Assembly: GCA_016188575.1 (NCBI GenBank)
Contig: JACPHN010000112.1
Location: 51,497-115,496 of the forward strand
Length of the DNA stretch: 64,000 bases
Direction: 5' to 3'
Origin: Candidatus Schekmanbacteria bacterium
GTDB taxonomy: Bacteria > CSSED10-310 > JACPHN01
Numbering within the stretch: the first letter of the stretch is position 1; every line of letters begins with the position of its first letter. Shown here piece after piece: positions 51,599-61,105 of this stretch. The notes beneath the pieces were generated by a model. The model saw only the letters and a list, made by a program, of their open reading frames with translations. It was not told where the DNA came from and ran no database searches. The position numbers were made by a program, and so were the translations under genes.

Positions 51599-52309
51599 AT
51601 GATCAGAATGAACTTGGCGCTCATGAAGGCGCAAGCGTCCCGACCGCTCATGTGGGTTGACCGTCTCCTTTCCGGAGACGTCTCGCAACATCGCGAGTGG
51701 CGGCAGCGTCTCGCCCGCATCGAGCGCACGGAATCGCTTTTTGCCGAACGAAACCCGCGCAAGCGCGCACTGATCGCGAATCCGGGACGGTGGCGTCGCA
51801 TCCGCCGCTTTGGGACGGCGGGTCTGGTGATGTCACTGCTGCCGACGACTGCCTTTACCGTATTTTGGACGTGGATATACGTGACCGAGCACCAGCTCGG
51901 GCTGCTTCCCTTCGTGCTCTTTGGCCTGCCGATGCTGCTGCTGCCGATCATCGCGAGGGATCGGTTCGAGCGCGCCGGCCTGAACGCGATGGCTGCCACG
52001 CGCGGCTCAACGATGGGCAGCCGGCGCGCCTCTGCCGCGGTGAGCGGGCTGGTCAGGTCGTTTCTCGCGGGGTTTGCCGCGGGCGGCGCGGTCGTCTTCA
52101 TTCAGGCGCTCTTGACCTGGTTCATGACTCCGGCCCCGACCATAGGTCAGGAGATCGTACAAGACCTCCTGGACGCGGGACAGTGGGGCGTAATTACCGG
52201 GCTGGTGACGTCGGTGCTGGGGCTGACGATGGCGATCGATCCCCCCGAACCCGAGGAGCTCACATCGGGAGCTTATCCGGAGCTGCCCGAGGTGGGGGAG
52301 GAGTGCTAG
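51599..52309 (+). CDS. Hypothetical inner-membrane protein
   Basis: A 236-residue protein with a basic cytoplasmic start (RNPRKRALIANPGRWRRIRRFG) and four membrane helices in two pairs (near residues 75-95, 102-120, 155-175 and 195-215). It ends in an acidic tail (PPEPEELTSGAYPELPEVGEEC). No family motif is recognised. The GGAGCAGGA ribosome site lies nine bases before ATG 51599. It is divergent from the PhaC-like gene. Confidence 0.6.
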   Translation: MIRMNLALMKAQASRPLMWVDRLLSGDVSQHREWRQRLARIERTESLFAERNPRKRALIANPGRWRRIRRFGTAGLVMSLLPTTAFTVFWTWIYVTEHQLGLLPFVLFGLPMLLLPIIARDRFERAGLNAMAATRGSTMGSRRASAAVSGLVRSFLAGFAAGGAVVFIQALLTWFMTPAPTIGQEIVQDLLDAGQWGVITGLVTSVLGLTMAIDPPEPEELTSGAYPELPEVGEEC

Positions 52310-52590
52310 TCACGGAGTAAGGCGCCTCGTCTGGAGGTGAGGAACGCGCTGGCCGGCGTGGCCGGGAAGCGCGGCGCCGATGGCGTATCGCGGCATCGCG
52401 TCAGGTGTCGCCGGTAGAGTGCGCGCCGTTGAGGCGGCCTGGATCTACCGGCCGTATGCGGTCTGCGCGACAATACCCATCTCCGTCCCTCTCCACGCTT
52501 GCGGAGGGAAGCGAGGTGGGGGGTTTTCGTGAAGCGCTTTCCGCGCCGTTTGCCGCCAAACAGGCGGTGGATTCAGCGTGGCGAAACTGC
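52310..52590. other. Intergenic region before the tRNA genes
   Basis: No gene is seen. It ends at the tRNA-His promoter. A possible hairpin, GCGCCGTTTGCCGCCAAACAGGCGG, lies near 52535-52566 but has no T run. Confidence 0.4.
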
Positions 52591-52619
52591 TTGACGTAGG
52601 CCACGCCGGCCGGTACAAT
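52591..52619 (+). promoter_or_regulatory. sigma70-type promoter of tRNA-His
   Basis: TTGACG at 52591-52596 and TACAAT at 52614-52619 are separated by exactly 17 bases. The tRNA begins 17 bases after the -10, the usual place for a stable-RNA promoter. Confidence 0.8.
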
Positions 52620-52635
52620 ACGAAGCTCGCTGTGT

Positions 52636-52709
52636 GGTGGGTGTAGCTCAGTTGGCAGAGCACCTGACTGTGGATCAGGCGGTCGTGGGTTCAAGTCCCA
52701 TCTCCCACC
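52636..52709 (+). tRNA. tRNA-His (GTG)
   Basis: A full cloverleaf: acceptor GTGGGTG with CTCCCAC (one U-U mismatch), D arm TAGCTCAGTTGGCAGAGC, anticodon stem-loop CCTGACTGTGGATCAGG with anticodon GTG, and T arm GTGGGTTCAAGTCCCAT. The extra G at 52636 opposite C at 52709 is the G-1:C73 identity pair unique to tRNA-His. CCA is not encoded. Confidence 0.95.
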
Positions 52710-52710
52710 C

Positions 52711-52739
52711 TTGACATCAGCCGCGGTGGTGGTTACACT
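52711..52739 (+). promoter_or_regulatory. sigma70-type promoter of tRNA-Ala
   Basis: A perfect TTGACA at 52711-52716 and TACACT at 52734-52739 with a 17-base spacer, starting two bases after tRNA-His ends. The tRNA-Ala begins 15 bases after the -10, so the two tRNAs have separate promoters. Confidence 0.8.
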
Positions 52740-52754
52740 GCTCGGCTGCAAGCT

Positions 52755-52827
52755 GGGGCCGTAGCGCAGTTGGGAGCGCGTTTGACTGGCAGTCAAGAGG
52801 CCGCGGGTTCGAATCCCGCCGGCTCCA
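52755..52827 (+). tRNA. tRNA-Ala (GGC)
   Basis: Cloverleaf with acceptor GGGGCCG/CGGCTCC, D arm GCGCAGTTGGGAGCGC, anticodon arm TTTGACTGGCAGTCAAG with loop CTGGCAG and anticodon GGC, and T arm GCGGGTTCGAATCCCGC. CCA is not encoded; the discriminator is A. Confidence 0.95.
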
Positions 52828-52837
52828 CTCAGAAAAA

Positions 52838-52864
52838 GCCTGCCCTACCGGGCAGGCTTTTTTT
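52838..52864 (+). terminator. Rho-independent terminator after tRNA-Ala
   Basis: Perfect 8-bp stem GCCTGCCC/GGGCAGGC with loop TACC, preceded by five A and followed by seven T. It ends the tRNA transcript; the A run could let it work in both directions. Confidence 0.95.
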
Positions 52865-53084
52865 GTCCGTGCTCCGCTCTGGTCCCCCCTCTCAGAAAAG
52901 CCTGCTCCGAATCCGATCACCCGGTTCGGATCAGACCGGGCGGGCGCTTCCAGATCACGGCGCGGATTGCCGCCTCCTCTCCCTCGCCGGCGGCGCGCAA
53001 GAGATGGCGCGAAACTTGCAGCCTTCTCGGTAGGCGCAATGACGCGCCTGTTCCCATCGACCTCACCCGAGAGGAGTGCAAACC

Positions 53085-53963
53085 ATGCAGGTTACCTTCT
53101 ACGGAACGCGCGGCAGCGTCCCCGTCTCCGGTCCGTCATACGCCCGCTACGGCGGCGCGACCACGTGTCTATGCATCGAGACCGGAGCCGCCGCCGGGAC
53201 GCCGACTCCCAGCCGCGTCATCATCGACTGCGGCACCGGACTGTCTGCCCTCGGGCGCACCCTCGCCGGCTCCCCCACGAGCGCCGTGGTGCTGCAGTCT
53301 CACTTCCATTGGGACCATGTCCACGGTTTCCCGTTCTTCTCGCCGATCTATCGCCCGGACACGACTCTGACTCTCCTCGCCGCCAACCGCGGCGGCAAAT
53401 CATTTCACACGATTCTGCGTGAGCAGATGTGCGCACCTCAGTTTCCCGTGTCGCTCGAGCGACTGCCCGCGGCCATCACGTTCAGGGAGCTCCCACCGTG
53501 CGGAACGGCCAGCTTCGGCGGCCTCGTGATCAGGTGGGTCGAAGTCCCCCATCCTTCGGGCTGCACGGCGTTTCGCGTCGAGCACGCCGGGAGCGCGCTG
53601 GTGTTCACCGGCGACGTCGAGCTACCGCTCGTCGTCGACGGCCGCCTCGCCGAGCTCGCTCAAGGCGCCGGCCTGTTGGTCGCGGACTGCCAGTATTTCG
53701 GGAGCGAGTATGAGCTTCGCCGCGGCTGGGGACACTCCGCAATCGAGCACGCCGTCGAGCTAGGCGCTGGATGCGCCGCTCGCCACCTCGTGCTTACGCA
53801 CCACGATCCCCTTCACGAAGACTTGGCGCTGGATCGCAAGCTCCAGGCGGCGCGCTCCGTGGCGCGCTCCCGCTTCCTCGTGGACAACGCTTATGACGGC
53901 CTGGTGCTGACTGTCCCCGCGGCTTCCACCGCTGCAGCATGGGACCACGCGAGCGCCGCATGA
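53085..53963 (+). CDS. Metallo-beta-lactamase-fold hydrolase
   Basis: A 292-residue cytoplasmic hydrolase. The start VTFYGTRGSVPVSGPSYARYGGATTCLCIET matches the phosphodiesterase-like branch of the fold. The zinc motif is SHFHWDHVHGFPFF (HxHxDH type, with Trp). Further ligands are probably the His of VPHPSGC, the Asp of VFTGDVE and the His of LTHHDP. Relatives include cyclic-phosphate phosphodiesterases and two-component-linked MBL proteins. ATG 53085 has GAGGAG eight bases upstream. It is followed 24 bases later by the sigma54 activator, likely the same operon. Confidence 0.85.
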   Translation: MQVTFYGTRGSVPVSGPSYARYGGATTCLCIETGAAAGTPTPSRVIIDCGTGLSALGRTLAGSPTSAVVLQSHFHWDHVHGFPFFSPIYRPDTTLTLLAANRGGKSFHTILREQMCAPQFPVSLERLPAAITFRELPPCGTASFGGLVIRWVEVPHPSGCTAFRVEHAGSALVFTGDVELPLVVDGRLAELAQGAGLLVADCQYFGSEYELRRGWGHSAIEHAVELGAGCAARHLVLTHHDPLHEDLALDRKLQAARSVARSRFLVDNAYDGLVLTVPAASTAAAWDHASAA

Positions 53964-53987
53964 TCCGCTTTTCGGTGAGGTGAAAGT

Positions 53988-55640
53988 GTGCCATATTCGC
54001 TTGCCTGCACGAATCCTGCTATTAAGATAACTCCCATGAGGCCATTTCCGCTTTCCGTGCTGCGAGATGAGATATTGGAAATTGCTGCAAAGGACCCAAT
54101 AGATAGCGCCCTGTATCTCGCGATGGGCGAGCTTGCCCGCCAAGCCGTCAGCGCCGAGCAGCTACTCGCGCGCATGGTTGACGTGATCACGGCGCACCTG
54201 GGCGCCGATCGCGGCACGATCTATCTATTGGATCGCAAGGCGGGCCAGCTCGTGAGTGTCGCCGCTCACTTGCCGGAAATCAGGGAGCTCCGCTTTCCCG
54301 TGTCGGAGGGGCTTGCCGGCTATGTGGTGCGCACCGGCAAGCTGGTCAACGTCGCGCTATGTGGAGAGGACCAGCGATTTTGGCCGGGGGCTGATCGCGT
54401 TACCGGCTACCGCACGCGTTCGACGCTGGCGTGCCCGCTGCGAGATGCGAGCGGCCGGATGATGGGCGTTGTACAGGTATTGAACAAGTGTTCCGGGGAC
54501 TTCACGGCCGCCGACGAGGCCGTGGCGGAGATCCTGGCCCGGCAAGCCGCTGCCATCCTGGCGCTGACGACAATCGCGCCGCTGCCGGCTGGGGGCGCCG
54601 ATGCCGAGACCGCTGAGCCACGCGTTGGCCTGCCCGAACCTGCACTGCTGCTGGACGAGCGCTTCAACGGCCTGATCGGGCAGGGGCAGGCAATGCGGGC
54701 GGTGTGCGCGGCGCTGCGCCGCGTCGCGCCGACCGAGGCGACCGTCTTGCTGCGAGGCGAATCCGGCACCGGCAAGGGTGTGGTGGCGCGCGCTATTCAT
54801 CATAACTCGCGACGCTCCACTGGCCCAATGATTCGGGTCGACTGCACGACCCTGCCGGAAGGCCTCATGGAGAATGAGCTATTTGGCCACGAGCGAGGCG
54901 CTTACACCGGCGCGCTGGATAGCCGCCCCGGAAAGGTCGACGCGGCCGCGGGCGGGACGCTTTTTATCGACGAGATCGGCGACTTGGCGCTGCCCCTTCA
55001 GGGCAAGCTCCTGACCCTGCTGCAGGAGCGCACGTATAGCCGCGTGGGCGGCGCCACGGCGTTGCATGCCGACGTCCGCATCGTCGCCGCGACCAATCGG
55101 CAGCTAGAAGATCTCGTGCGCGCCGGTCGCTTCCGTGAGGATTTGTACTACCGGCTGCGCGTCGTGCAGCTCGCATTGCCCCCCCTTCGCGAGCGCGGCC
55201 GCGACGATCTGGTGACGCTCGCCCGGCACTTTCTCGTCCAGGCCTGCCGCCGCCATGGCCGCGCGATCAGCGGTTTCAGCCGCTCCGCCCTGGAAACGAT
55301 CTGCGGCTATTCCTGGCCGGGGAATGTGCGCGAGCTCGAGAACTGTATCGAGGCCGCCGTAATCTTCGCGGACGACGAGATTGCCGCCGACGACCTGCCG
55401 CTGCCCCAGTCCGCGCCCCCTCGGTCGAGCTCGCCGGTCACGGCGCTACTGGAGCAACCCGCCGGCGGCACGGCCCAAGACCCCATCGCCGACGGCGAGC
55501 CCACCTTGTCGGAAATGGAGGCTCGATACATTCGCAGAACGCTCGAGCGGCACGCCGGCAACCGCTCGGAGTGCGCGCGCGTGCTCGGCATCGGCAGAAA
55601 TACGTTGATTCGCAAGCTCAAAGAGCTACACATCGACTGA
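53988..55640 (+). CDS. GAF-domain sigma54-dependent transcriptional activator
   Basis: A 550-residue NtrC-type activator. Residues ~45-200 are a GAF sensor ([42 protein letters not shown]). Residues ~230-460 are the AAA+ core: GESGTGKG Walker [14 protein letters not shown] (the GAFTGA loop with Tyr for Phe, a substitution known in active proteins), [12 protein letters not shown] Walker B, and ATNR. The end (~515-548) is a Fis-type HTH ([24 protein letters not shown]). There is no receiver domain, so input is a ligand or redox signal at GAF. GTG 53988 has GAGGTG upstream; ATG 54037 lacks a ribosome site. Confidence 0.92.
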   Translation: MPYSLACTNPAIKITPMRPFPLSVLRDEILEIAAKDPIDSALYLAMGELARQAVSAEQLLARMVDVITAHLGADRGTIYLLDRKAGQLVSVAAHLPEIRELRFPVSEGLAGYVVRTGKLVNVALCGEDQRFWPGADRVTGYRTRSTLACPLRDASGRMMGVVQVLNKCSGDFTAADEAVAEILARQAAAILALTTIAPLPAGGADAETAEPRVGLPEPALLLDERFNGLIGQGQAMRAVCAALRRVAPTEATVLLRGESGTGKGVVARAIHHNSRRSTGPMIRVDCTTLPEGLMENELFGHERGAYTGALDSRPGKVDAAAGGTLFIDEIGDLALPLQGKLLTLLQERTYSRVGGATALHADVRIVAATNRQLEDLVRAGRFREDLYYRLRVVQLALPPLRERGRDDLVTLARHFLVQACRRHGRAISGFSRSALETICGYSWPGNVRELENCIEAAVIFADDEIAADDLPLPQSAPPRSSSPVTALLEQPAGGTAQDPIADGEPTLSEMEARYIRRTLERHAGNRSECARVLGIGRNTLIRKLKELHID

Positions 55641-55728
55641 GGACAGGGCGCCGCACGCTCCCGACTGGCGGGAAGCGTCTGGCAGAGCTACTGTAGGGGC
55701 AATCACTGGCCACGGCCCGGGCGGACTC

Positions 55729-57663
55729 ATGGACTACCGTCAATCACTTCGCATCATCCTCCGGATCTTCCGCTATGGGTTTCGCCACAAGCCGATGCTG
55801 GCCGCCATGGCAGCCAGCACGGTGTTCGGCGGCGCACTAACGGGCTATCTCGTCATCATCCTCGACTACGTCATCCGCTTGCTGTCGACGTTTCAAACGG
55901 GCGCCTCCTCGGCATCCCCGAGCGTCTTCGGCGAGCAAGTGCTGACGTTTCTTTCCTGGACAACCGTCGGGGACGATCCGGCGTTGCGCGTGCGCTCGCT
56001 TTCCTACGTCCTGTTTCTACTCACGCCCATCGCCGGAACCATGGCGTTCGCCGCCTGGTATAGTGGCCAGTGGATCGCCAACCGCGCCGTTCTTGATCTC
56101 AAGGACGATTTTCTCGCGCATCTCGTCGATCTCGATCTTCGCTTTCACGACGAGATGGCCAAGGGCGACCTGATTACGCGCGTTACCGCGGATATGGGGG
56201 CGGTTCAAAGCCTGCAACAGGCACTTTTTGGGAAGTTGCTGCAGCGCCCGATCGAAGTCGTCGCCACGCTCGTTTTTCTCTTCGTGCTCAACTGGCAGCT
56301 CGCTGCCGCCATCTTCCTCATTCTGCTGCCGGCGTTCGGCGTCGTCTCACGATTGTTCAAGCGGACTCGGCGGAGGTCGCTGAAAGCGCGCGCCAGCCTG
56401 GCGCAGACGCTGGTCGCACTGGAGCAGATCATCTCGGGGATTCGCGTCATCAAGGCGCTCGGCAGCGCCGAAGTGGAGCGACAGCGGTACGGTGAAGCCA
56501 ACAAGCGGTTTTTCGAAGACAACATGCGCGTGGTGAAATCCCGCGCGCACGCCGACGCGGTATCGGACGGAGCCGGCTTCCTGCTGCTCGGTGTGGCACT
56601 CTTCAGCGGCTCTTTTCTGTTTAGCTCCCGCGTCATCGAGCCTTCCCACCTGATCACGTTTCTGGCGGCGATTGGCCGCATGGTCTCGCTGCTGCGGACG
56701 ACGCAACGCGCTTGGGGAGAGGTTGAGGAGAATTTGCCGGCCGCATACCGCGTATTCGCCATCTTGGAACGGCGGAGCTGCATCCGCGATCCCGACAATC
56801 CGCAGCCGTGCGCGCCGCCGCGGCAGGCGATTCGCTTCGACTCGGTGTCATTCCGCTATGCGGACGACGCTGAGCCGGTTCTGAGGGACGTGGATCTCGA
56901 CATCCCGGTCGGCATGACCGTTGCGCTCGTTGGCGAATCGGGCTCCGGGAAATCGACCATTCTGGATCTGATCCCGCGCTTTCACGACGTTACAAGTGGC
57001 CGAATTACCATAGACGATATCGACATTCGATGCTTTTCGCGGCAGAACCTGACGGCGCTGATGGCAATCGTTCAACAGGAATCGTTCTTGTTCAACGATA
57101 CCATTTACAGTAACATCCTGTATGGCAGACCGGATGCGTCGCCGGAGGAAGTCGTGGAGGCGGCCAGGCGGGCGCACGTGCACGACGCCATCATGAGTCT
57201 GGAAGGCGGCCAGGGATATGACACCGTGGTCGGCAATCGCGGTGAGCGCTTGTCCGGAGGGCAGCGCCAGCGGGTGGCGATTGCCCGTGCGCTGCTCAGA
57301 AACGCCCCAATTCTGCTGCTGGACGAACCGACGAGCGCCCTGGATGCCGAGAGCGAGAGTCACGTCCAACAAGCCCTCGACGCCCTCATGCAGGGGCGCA
57401 CGACCGTGGTTGCCGCACATCGCCTGGCCACCATTCAGCATGCCGACTTGATTTATGTTCTCGACCGCCGGGACCGGAGGGTTCTCGAGAAAGGGACGCA
57501 TCAGAGCCTCATGGCTTTGCGCGGAGAATACTCCCGCCTGGTCTCCATGCAACAGCTCGAAAGTGAAATTGCCCGCGACCTGCCTCTCCCGAGCGTGCCG
57601 TGGGGTCCCGATGGCACCCCTGCGCACACCCTCCACCCTCCCACATCCCTGACCACGGCATGA
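55729..57663 (+). CDS. ABC exporter, MsbA-like half-transporter
   Basis: A 644-residue fusion of six membrane helices (~20-340) and a nucleotide-binding domain (~370-600). Motifs: Walker A GESGSGKSTI, Q-loop IVQQESFLF, signature LSGGQRQRVAIARAL, Walker B ILLLDEP, and the switch His in VAAHRLAT. The tail (~605-644) is Pro-rich. The type suggests a lipid-A or multidrug exporter working as a homodimer; the cargo is not readable. It lies 89 bases after the sigma54 activator, with the coiled-coil gene three bases after its stop. Confidence 0.9.
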   Translation: MDYRQSLRIILRIFRYGFRHKPMLAAMAASTVFGGALTGYLVIILDYVIRLLSTFQTGASSASPSVFGEQVLTFLSWTTVGDDPALRVRSLSYVLFLLTPIAGTMAFAAWYSGQWIANRAVLDLKDDFLAHLVDLDLRFHDEMAKGDLITRVTADMGAVQSLQQALFGKLLQRPIEVVATLVFLFVLNWQLAAAIFLILLPAFGVVSRLFKRTRRRSLKARASLAQTLVALEQIISGIRVIKALGSAEVERQRYGEANKRFFEDNMRVVKSRAHADAVSDGAGFLLLGVALFSGSFLFSSRVIEPSHLITFLAAIGRMVSLLRTTQRAWGEVEENLPAAYRVFAILERRSCIRDPDNPQPCAPPRQAIRFDSVSFRYADDAEPVLRDVDLDIPVGMTVALVGESGSGKSTILDLIPRFHDVTSGRITIDDIDIRCFSRQNLTALMAIVQQESFLFNDTIYSNILYGRPDASPEEVVEAARRAHVHDAIMSLEGGQGYDTVVGNRGERLSGGQRQRVAIARALLRNAPILLLDEPTSALDAESESHVQQALDALMQGRTTVVAAHRLATIQHADLIYVLDRRDRRVLEKGTHQSLMALRGEYSRLVSMQQLESEIARDLPLPSVPWGPDGTPAHTLHPPTSLTTA

Positions 57664-57666
57664 CCA

Positions 57667-57936
57667 ATGAACACTGACGCAATCCCCGAGGGCGATGAGG
57701 TTCAACTGCGGATCGGAAACATGCTGAGAAAGCTGGAAGGCACGGCCGTAGACGTGGGTCGCCAGATGGCCAGTTTGAGGCGGGAGGTCGCGCACTTGCG
57801 GCGAGTCAACGCCGTGCAGAAAATGGAGCTCGATACCTTGCGCAGTCGCGAACGACTGCTGTCGGAAAAGCTAGAGTTGGCCGTGCGGGACCTCGAAGAG
57901 CTCAATGGCCCCCCGGCCGAGGAGCCGCAAAAATGA
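57667..57936 (+). CDS. Small coiled-coil protein
   Basis: An 89-residue soluble protein that is almost entirely heptad-patterned helix (QMASLRREVAHLRRVNAVQKMELDTLRSRE). It sits three bases after the ABC exporter and overlaps the endonuclease IV start (ATGA), so it is translated with both. No family is recognised; the length and pattern resemble ZapB-like or cell-division coiled coils, which is only a guess. Confidence 0.65.
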   Translation: MNTDAIPEGDEVQLRIGNMLRKLEGTAVDVGRQMASLRREVAHLRRVNAVQKMELDTLRSRERLLSEKLELAVRDLEELNGPPAEEPQK

Positions 57937-58784
57937 GGCTCGGAGCCCACGTTTCCATCGCTGGCGGGTGTGCGAAGGCACCGGCGCGAGCTCGGGATCT
58001 TGGCTGTGAGACCTTTCAGATCTTTTCGCGCAGCCCGCGGGGTCTGCGCAACACGCCCGCGCTTTCCCCGGAGGAGGGCGAGGCCTTCAAGCAGGCGCTG
58101 AGGGCGAACGGGTTCGATGGCTGTCTGATCCACGCCAACTACCTGATCAATCTGGCCGCCGCGACTCCCGAGCAGCTCGAGCTTGGCCGGCGTGAGCTCG
58201 CCGTGGAGCTGGAGCGCGCCCAAACCCTGGGTGGGCAGAACCTGGTCGTGCACCCCGGCGCGCACATGGGGGGTGGTGAGGACAAGGCGGTTCGACTCGT
58301 CGCGGAAAGCCTCGATTGGGCGTTAGAAAACGCCGCGGCGGCGGATGTCGTCATCTGCCTGGAAAATACGGCTGGCCAGGGATCCGCCGTGGGCTACCAC
58401 CTCGAGCACCTCCGCGACATTCTCGCGGCGGCCAGATACCCACGCCGACTCGCGGTCTGTATCGATACCTGCCACGCTCTGGCGGCAGGCTATGAGCTCC
58501 GTGACGGCGACTCGTATGCGCAGTTTGTCGAGCGAATTGGCGCGACTGTCGGCCTCGACCGAGTCTCGTGGTGGCACCTCAACGACTGCGAGGGGGAGCT
58601 CGGCTGTCGCAAGGACCGGCACGCAAACATTGGCGCGGGGAGCATCGGAGCGCCGGCCTTTGCCCGCCTTCTCAATGATCCGCGCTTTCAGGGAAGACCG
58701 GCATGCCTTGAAACGCCGGGCGGGGACGACGAATACCGGCGCGAGCTGACGCTGCTCAAGACTCTCCGCGAGATGGTGCCATGA
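57933..58784 (+). CDS. nfo: Endonuclease IV (AP endonuclease)
   Basis: Endonuclease IV cleaves DNA 5' to abasic sites in base-excision repair using three zinc ions. The 283-residue TIM barrel starts GAHVSIAGGCAKAPARA. Metal-site motifs are VVHPGAH, CLENTAGQG (Glu), CIDTCHALAAGYE (Asp and His), HLNDCEGELGCRKDRHANIGAGSIG (His, Asp, His) and CLETPGG (Glu), all intact. AGGAG lies eight bases before the ATG. The last 29 bases overlap the recJ end on the other strand. Confidence 0.95.
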   Translation: MRLGAHVSIAGGCAKAPARARDLGCETFQIFSRSPRGLRNTPALSPEEGEAFKQALRANGFDGCLIHANYLINLAAATPEQLELGRRELAVELERAQTLGGQNLVVHPGAHMGGGEDKAVRLVAESLDWALENAAAADVVICLENTAGQGSAVGYHLEHLRDILAAARYPRRLAVCIDTCHALAAGYELRDGDSYAQFVERIGATVGLDRVSWWHLNDCEGELGCRKDRHANIGAGSIGAPAFARLLNDPRFQGRPACLETPGGDDEYRRELTLLKTLREMVP

Positions 58785-60501
58785 AGTCACCGATCTGCAA
58801 CTGAATCGAGCGACGGCCGGCCCATACGTTCCAGGCCACGGAGAAGAGCGCGGAAAACCCGCCAACGGCCGCGTCCAGCTCGGCCTGGCGCGACGCCATG
58901 CCGAAGGCCATGGCCTCGAGCTCACGGCCTGCGCCGTCGCCGACCCACAGCCGCAGGTGCTTGTCTTTTGCAACTCGCGGCGGCCGCGTCAGTCTGAGCC
59001 CGGCGGCGAGGAAGGTGGGCCGACTGTTGCCCAGCCCGAACGGCCCCAATGAGCTGCAGAAATCCGCGAGGTCAGCGTCGACCTCGGCGAGCTCGATAGC
59101 CGCGTCGGCCTCGAGCGCCTGATCTTCAGGGCCTGCGGGAAGGAGCTGAGCCAGTACGAGCTCAAATGTCTCCACAAACTCATCGATGGCGCCGACGGGC
59201 AAAGCCAGGCCGACGGCCATGGCGTGACCACCGAAACGCGTGAGATGGTGCTGGCACTGACGCAGCGCCGCGACCAGATTGAGACCAGGGATGCTACGGC
59301 CCGACCCCTGCGCCTGGTCGCCCTCGACGGCGAGAACCAAGCTCGGGCGGTGGTAGCGCTCCACTAGCTTTGCCGCGACGATACCGACAACTCCTCGGTG
59401 CCACCCCCGGCCGTGCACGACCAGGCCGTGCGGGAGCTCGGGTCCACGACGCCGCGTCTCGACCTGGCTCATGGCTTCCTCGGTAACCTCGCCTTGAATC
59501 GCCTGGCGTTTTACGTTGAGACGTTCCATCGCATCTGCCGTCACGCGCACTAGATCGGCGTCATCTGATAGCAGCATGTCCACTGCAGGGCCGGCGTGCG
59601 CGAGCCGACCAATGGCGTTTAATCGCGGCGCGATGCGGAATGCGATATCGTACTCGGTGATCTCGCGGCCGGCGAGGCCCGCCACGCGAAGCAATGCCGC
59701 CAGCCCGGCGTTTGCCGGACGCGCCAGCTCGCGCAGACCGATGCTGGCGATTACGCGGTTCTCCCCGCGTAGTGGCACGACGTCGGCGACAGTTCCAATG
59801 GCGGCGATCTTCAAGAGCGAGCGCAGGAATGCATCGATTCTGGCAGCGTTGACCGCGAGCAGCACACCGTGCAGGAGTTTGACGGCCAGGCCTGCCGTGC
59901 ACAGATTGGGATCGGGATACCTGCAGTCCGGGCGGCGCGGATTGACGAGCGCTGACGCTTCGGGTAGCGTGTCTTCGGGGAGGTGGTGGTCGAGGATCAG
60001 GACCTGAAGACCGCGCTCGCGAGCTCGCCGCACCGCGCTGATTGCGGTGGTGCCACAGTCTGCCGCAATCAGGACACGGCTGCCGGAGTCGGCGATGCGA
60101 TCGACGTTTGCGACGGTGATGCCATAGCCGTCCGTGAAGCGATCAGGGAGGAAAAAGGTCACATCGCCCCCGAGCATGCGCAGGACCCTGACGAGGAGCG
60201 CGGTCGAGGTGATGCCGTCGACGTCGAAGTCGCCGTGGACGCAGATGCGCCGACGCTCTCTTAGCGCGGAGCAAAGAATGTCGACGGCAGACCGCATATC
60301 GGTCAATGCGAAGGGATCGTGGAGTTGTCCGATCTCCGGATTGAGGAAGGCGCGAGCGTCCGCCGGAGCACGCAAACCGCGATTGACCAGGAGTTGCCCG
60401 TGCAAGGGTCGGATTCCGAGATCTGCAGCAAGCCGGCGCGCAGCTTCATCCGGCGCCTCGGCGCGCACGACCCAGCGCCCATGTCGCGGCGTCTCATGCA
60501 T
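58756..60501 (-). CDS. recJ: Single-stranded-DNA exonuclease
   Basis: RecJ degrades single-stranded DNA 5' to 3' in recombination and mismatch repair. The 581 residues have the DHH core: HGDFDVDGITS, PDRFTDGYGI, ADCGTTA and the signature LDHHLPE. APRLNAIGRLAHAGPAVDMLL and the DHHA1 domain (GWHRGVVGIVAAKLVERYHRP, GSGRSIPG, GGHAMAVGLAL) are all present, then the OB-fold (LRLWVGDG). ATG 60501 is preferred over GTG 60504. It follows the zinc-ribbon gene by 16 bases, likely in one transcript. Confidence 0.94.
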   Translation of the reverse strand: MHETPRHGRWVVRAEAPDEAARRLAADLGIRPLHGQLLVNRGLRAPADARAFLNPEIGQLHDPFALTDMRSAVDILCSALRERRRICVHGDFDVDGITSTALLVRVLRMLGGDVTFFLPDRFTDGYGITVANVDRIADSGSRVLIAADCGTTAISAVRRARERGLQVLILDHHLPEDTLPEASALVNPRRPDCRYPDPNLCTAGLAVKLLHGVLLAVNAARIDAFLRSLLKIAAIGTVADVVPLRGENRVIASIGLRELARPANAGLAALLRVAGLAGREITEYDIAFRIAPRLNAIGRLAHAGPAVDMLLSDDADLVRVTADAMERLNVKRQAIQGEVTEEAMSQVETRRRGPELPHGLVVHGRGWHRGVVGIVAAKLVERYHRPSLVLAVEGDQAQGSGRSIPGLNLVAALRQCQHHLTRFGGHAMAVGLALPVGAIDEFVETFELVLAQLLPAGPEDQALEADAAIELAEVDADLADFCSSLGPFGLGNSRPTFLAAGLRLTRPPRVAKDKHLRLWVGDGAGRELEAMAFGMASRQAELDAAVGGFSALFSVAWNVWAGRRSIQLQIGDFMAPSRGES

Positions 60502-60517
60502 CACGCGCAGGGCCGCG

Positions 60518-61003
60518 CTATTTCTTGAACAGGCGTTCGAACGCTAGCTTGGGATCGTCCGCCCCCGACACCGGTCCGCCCGTAAGGATCGACGAACAGC
60601 GTCCGCCACCGATGTCCAGCACGGTCCGGGGTGCGAACTGCTCGCAATCGTTGCGCTTGTTCTTGGGCGTCACGCGGTTGTCCCGGGGAAGGCGGCACTC
60701 GAAGCGCGCGGACGTATCAAAGTAACGGCAGTTCGTACAGGTGTGCAGGTCCTCGGAGCATTTCGGGCAGGTGGTTTCCGAGCCGATCAGATCATAGTCA
60801 GCGAGCGTCTCGCTGCACACGGAGCAGCGAAAAAGCTCGTTTTCCGGCGTGCTGGCACTTCGCCCTTTGGGAGCGTCTTCGCGGTCAAGCCCGAGCCCGA
60901 CCAGGTCCAGATCGGAAGACCGCTTGCGATGCGCCTTTTCATCACGGTCATGGTTGTTTTTATGATCCATGTAGCCGTGCTGTTTATACTTGCGATAGGT
61001 CAT
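60518..61003 (-). CDS. Zinc-ribbon protein with four Cys pairs
   Basis: A 161-residue soluble protein. After a Lys/Arg/His-rich start, residues ~55-125 carry CSVC, CPKC, CTNC and single Cys residues (ECRLP, DCEQF), enough for two zinc sites. The arrangement LFRCSVCSETLADYD, then TTCPKCSEDLHTC, looks like paired treble-clef or rubredoxin-like knuckles. ATG 61003 has GGGGGAGA nine bases upstream. It may act with the STAS-zinc-ribbon protein upstream, but the 100-base gap leaves that open. Confidence 0.7.
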   Translation of the reverse strand: MTYRKYKQHGYMDHKNNHDRDEKAHRKRSSDLDLVGLGLDREDAPKGRSASTPENELFRCSVCSETLADYDLIGSETTCPKCSEDLHTCTNCRYFDTSARFECRLPRDNRVTPKNKRNDCEQFAPRTVLDIGGGRCSSILTGGPVSGADDPKLAFERLFKK

Positions 61004-61105
61004 GAAAAAAACTCTCCCCCGCAGTCATTCGCCTCAAGGCAGAAATCGAGACGCATTAGATGCCTGCCGCGCTCCGCATCATGCAGGAGCGAAGTCTGCC
61101 TCAGG

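Noticed and set aside
52401-52920. Minus-strand frames reading LNPRPPDPQSGALPTELHP and SNPRPLDCQSNALPTALRPQ
   Set aside because: These are the well-known antisense translations of tRNA genes, here tRNA-His and tRNA-Ala; not proteins.
55675-55728. sigma54-type -24/-12 promoter before the ABC exporter (CTGGCAGAGCTACTGTA)
   Set aside because: The -12 element lacks the GC of TTGC, so the match is too weak to call.
58756-58784. Tail-to-tail overlap of nfo and recJ
   Set aside because: Both C-termini are normal for their families; a 29-base convergent overlap is ordinary in compact genomes.
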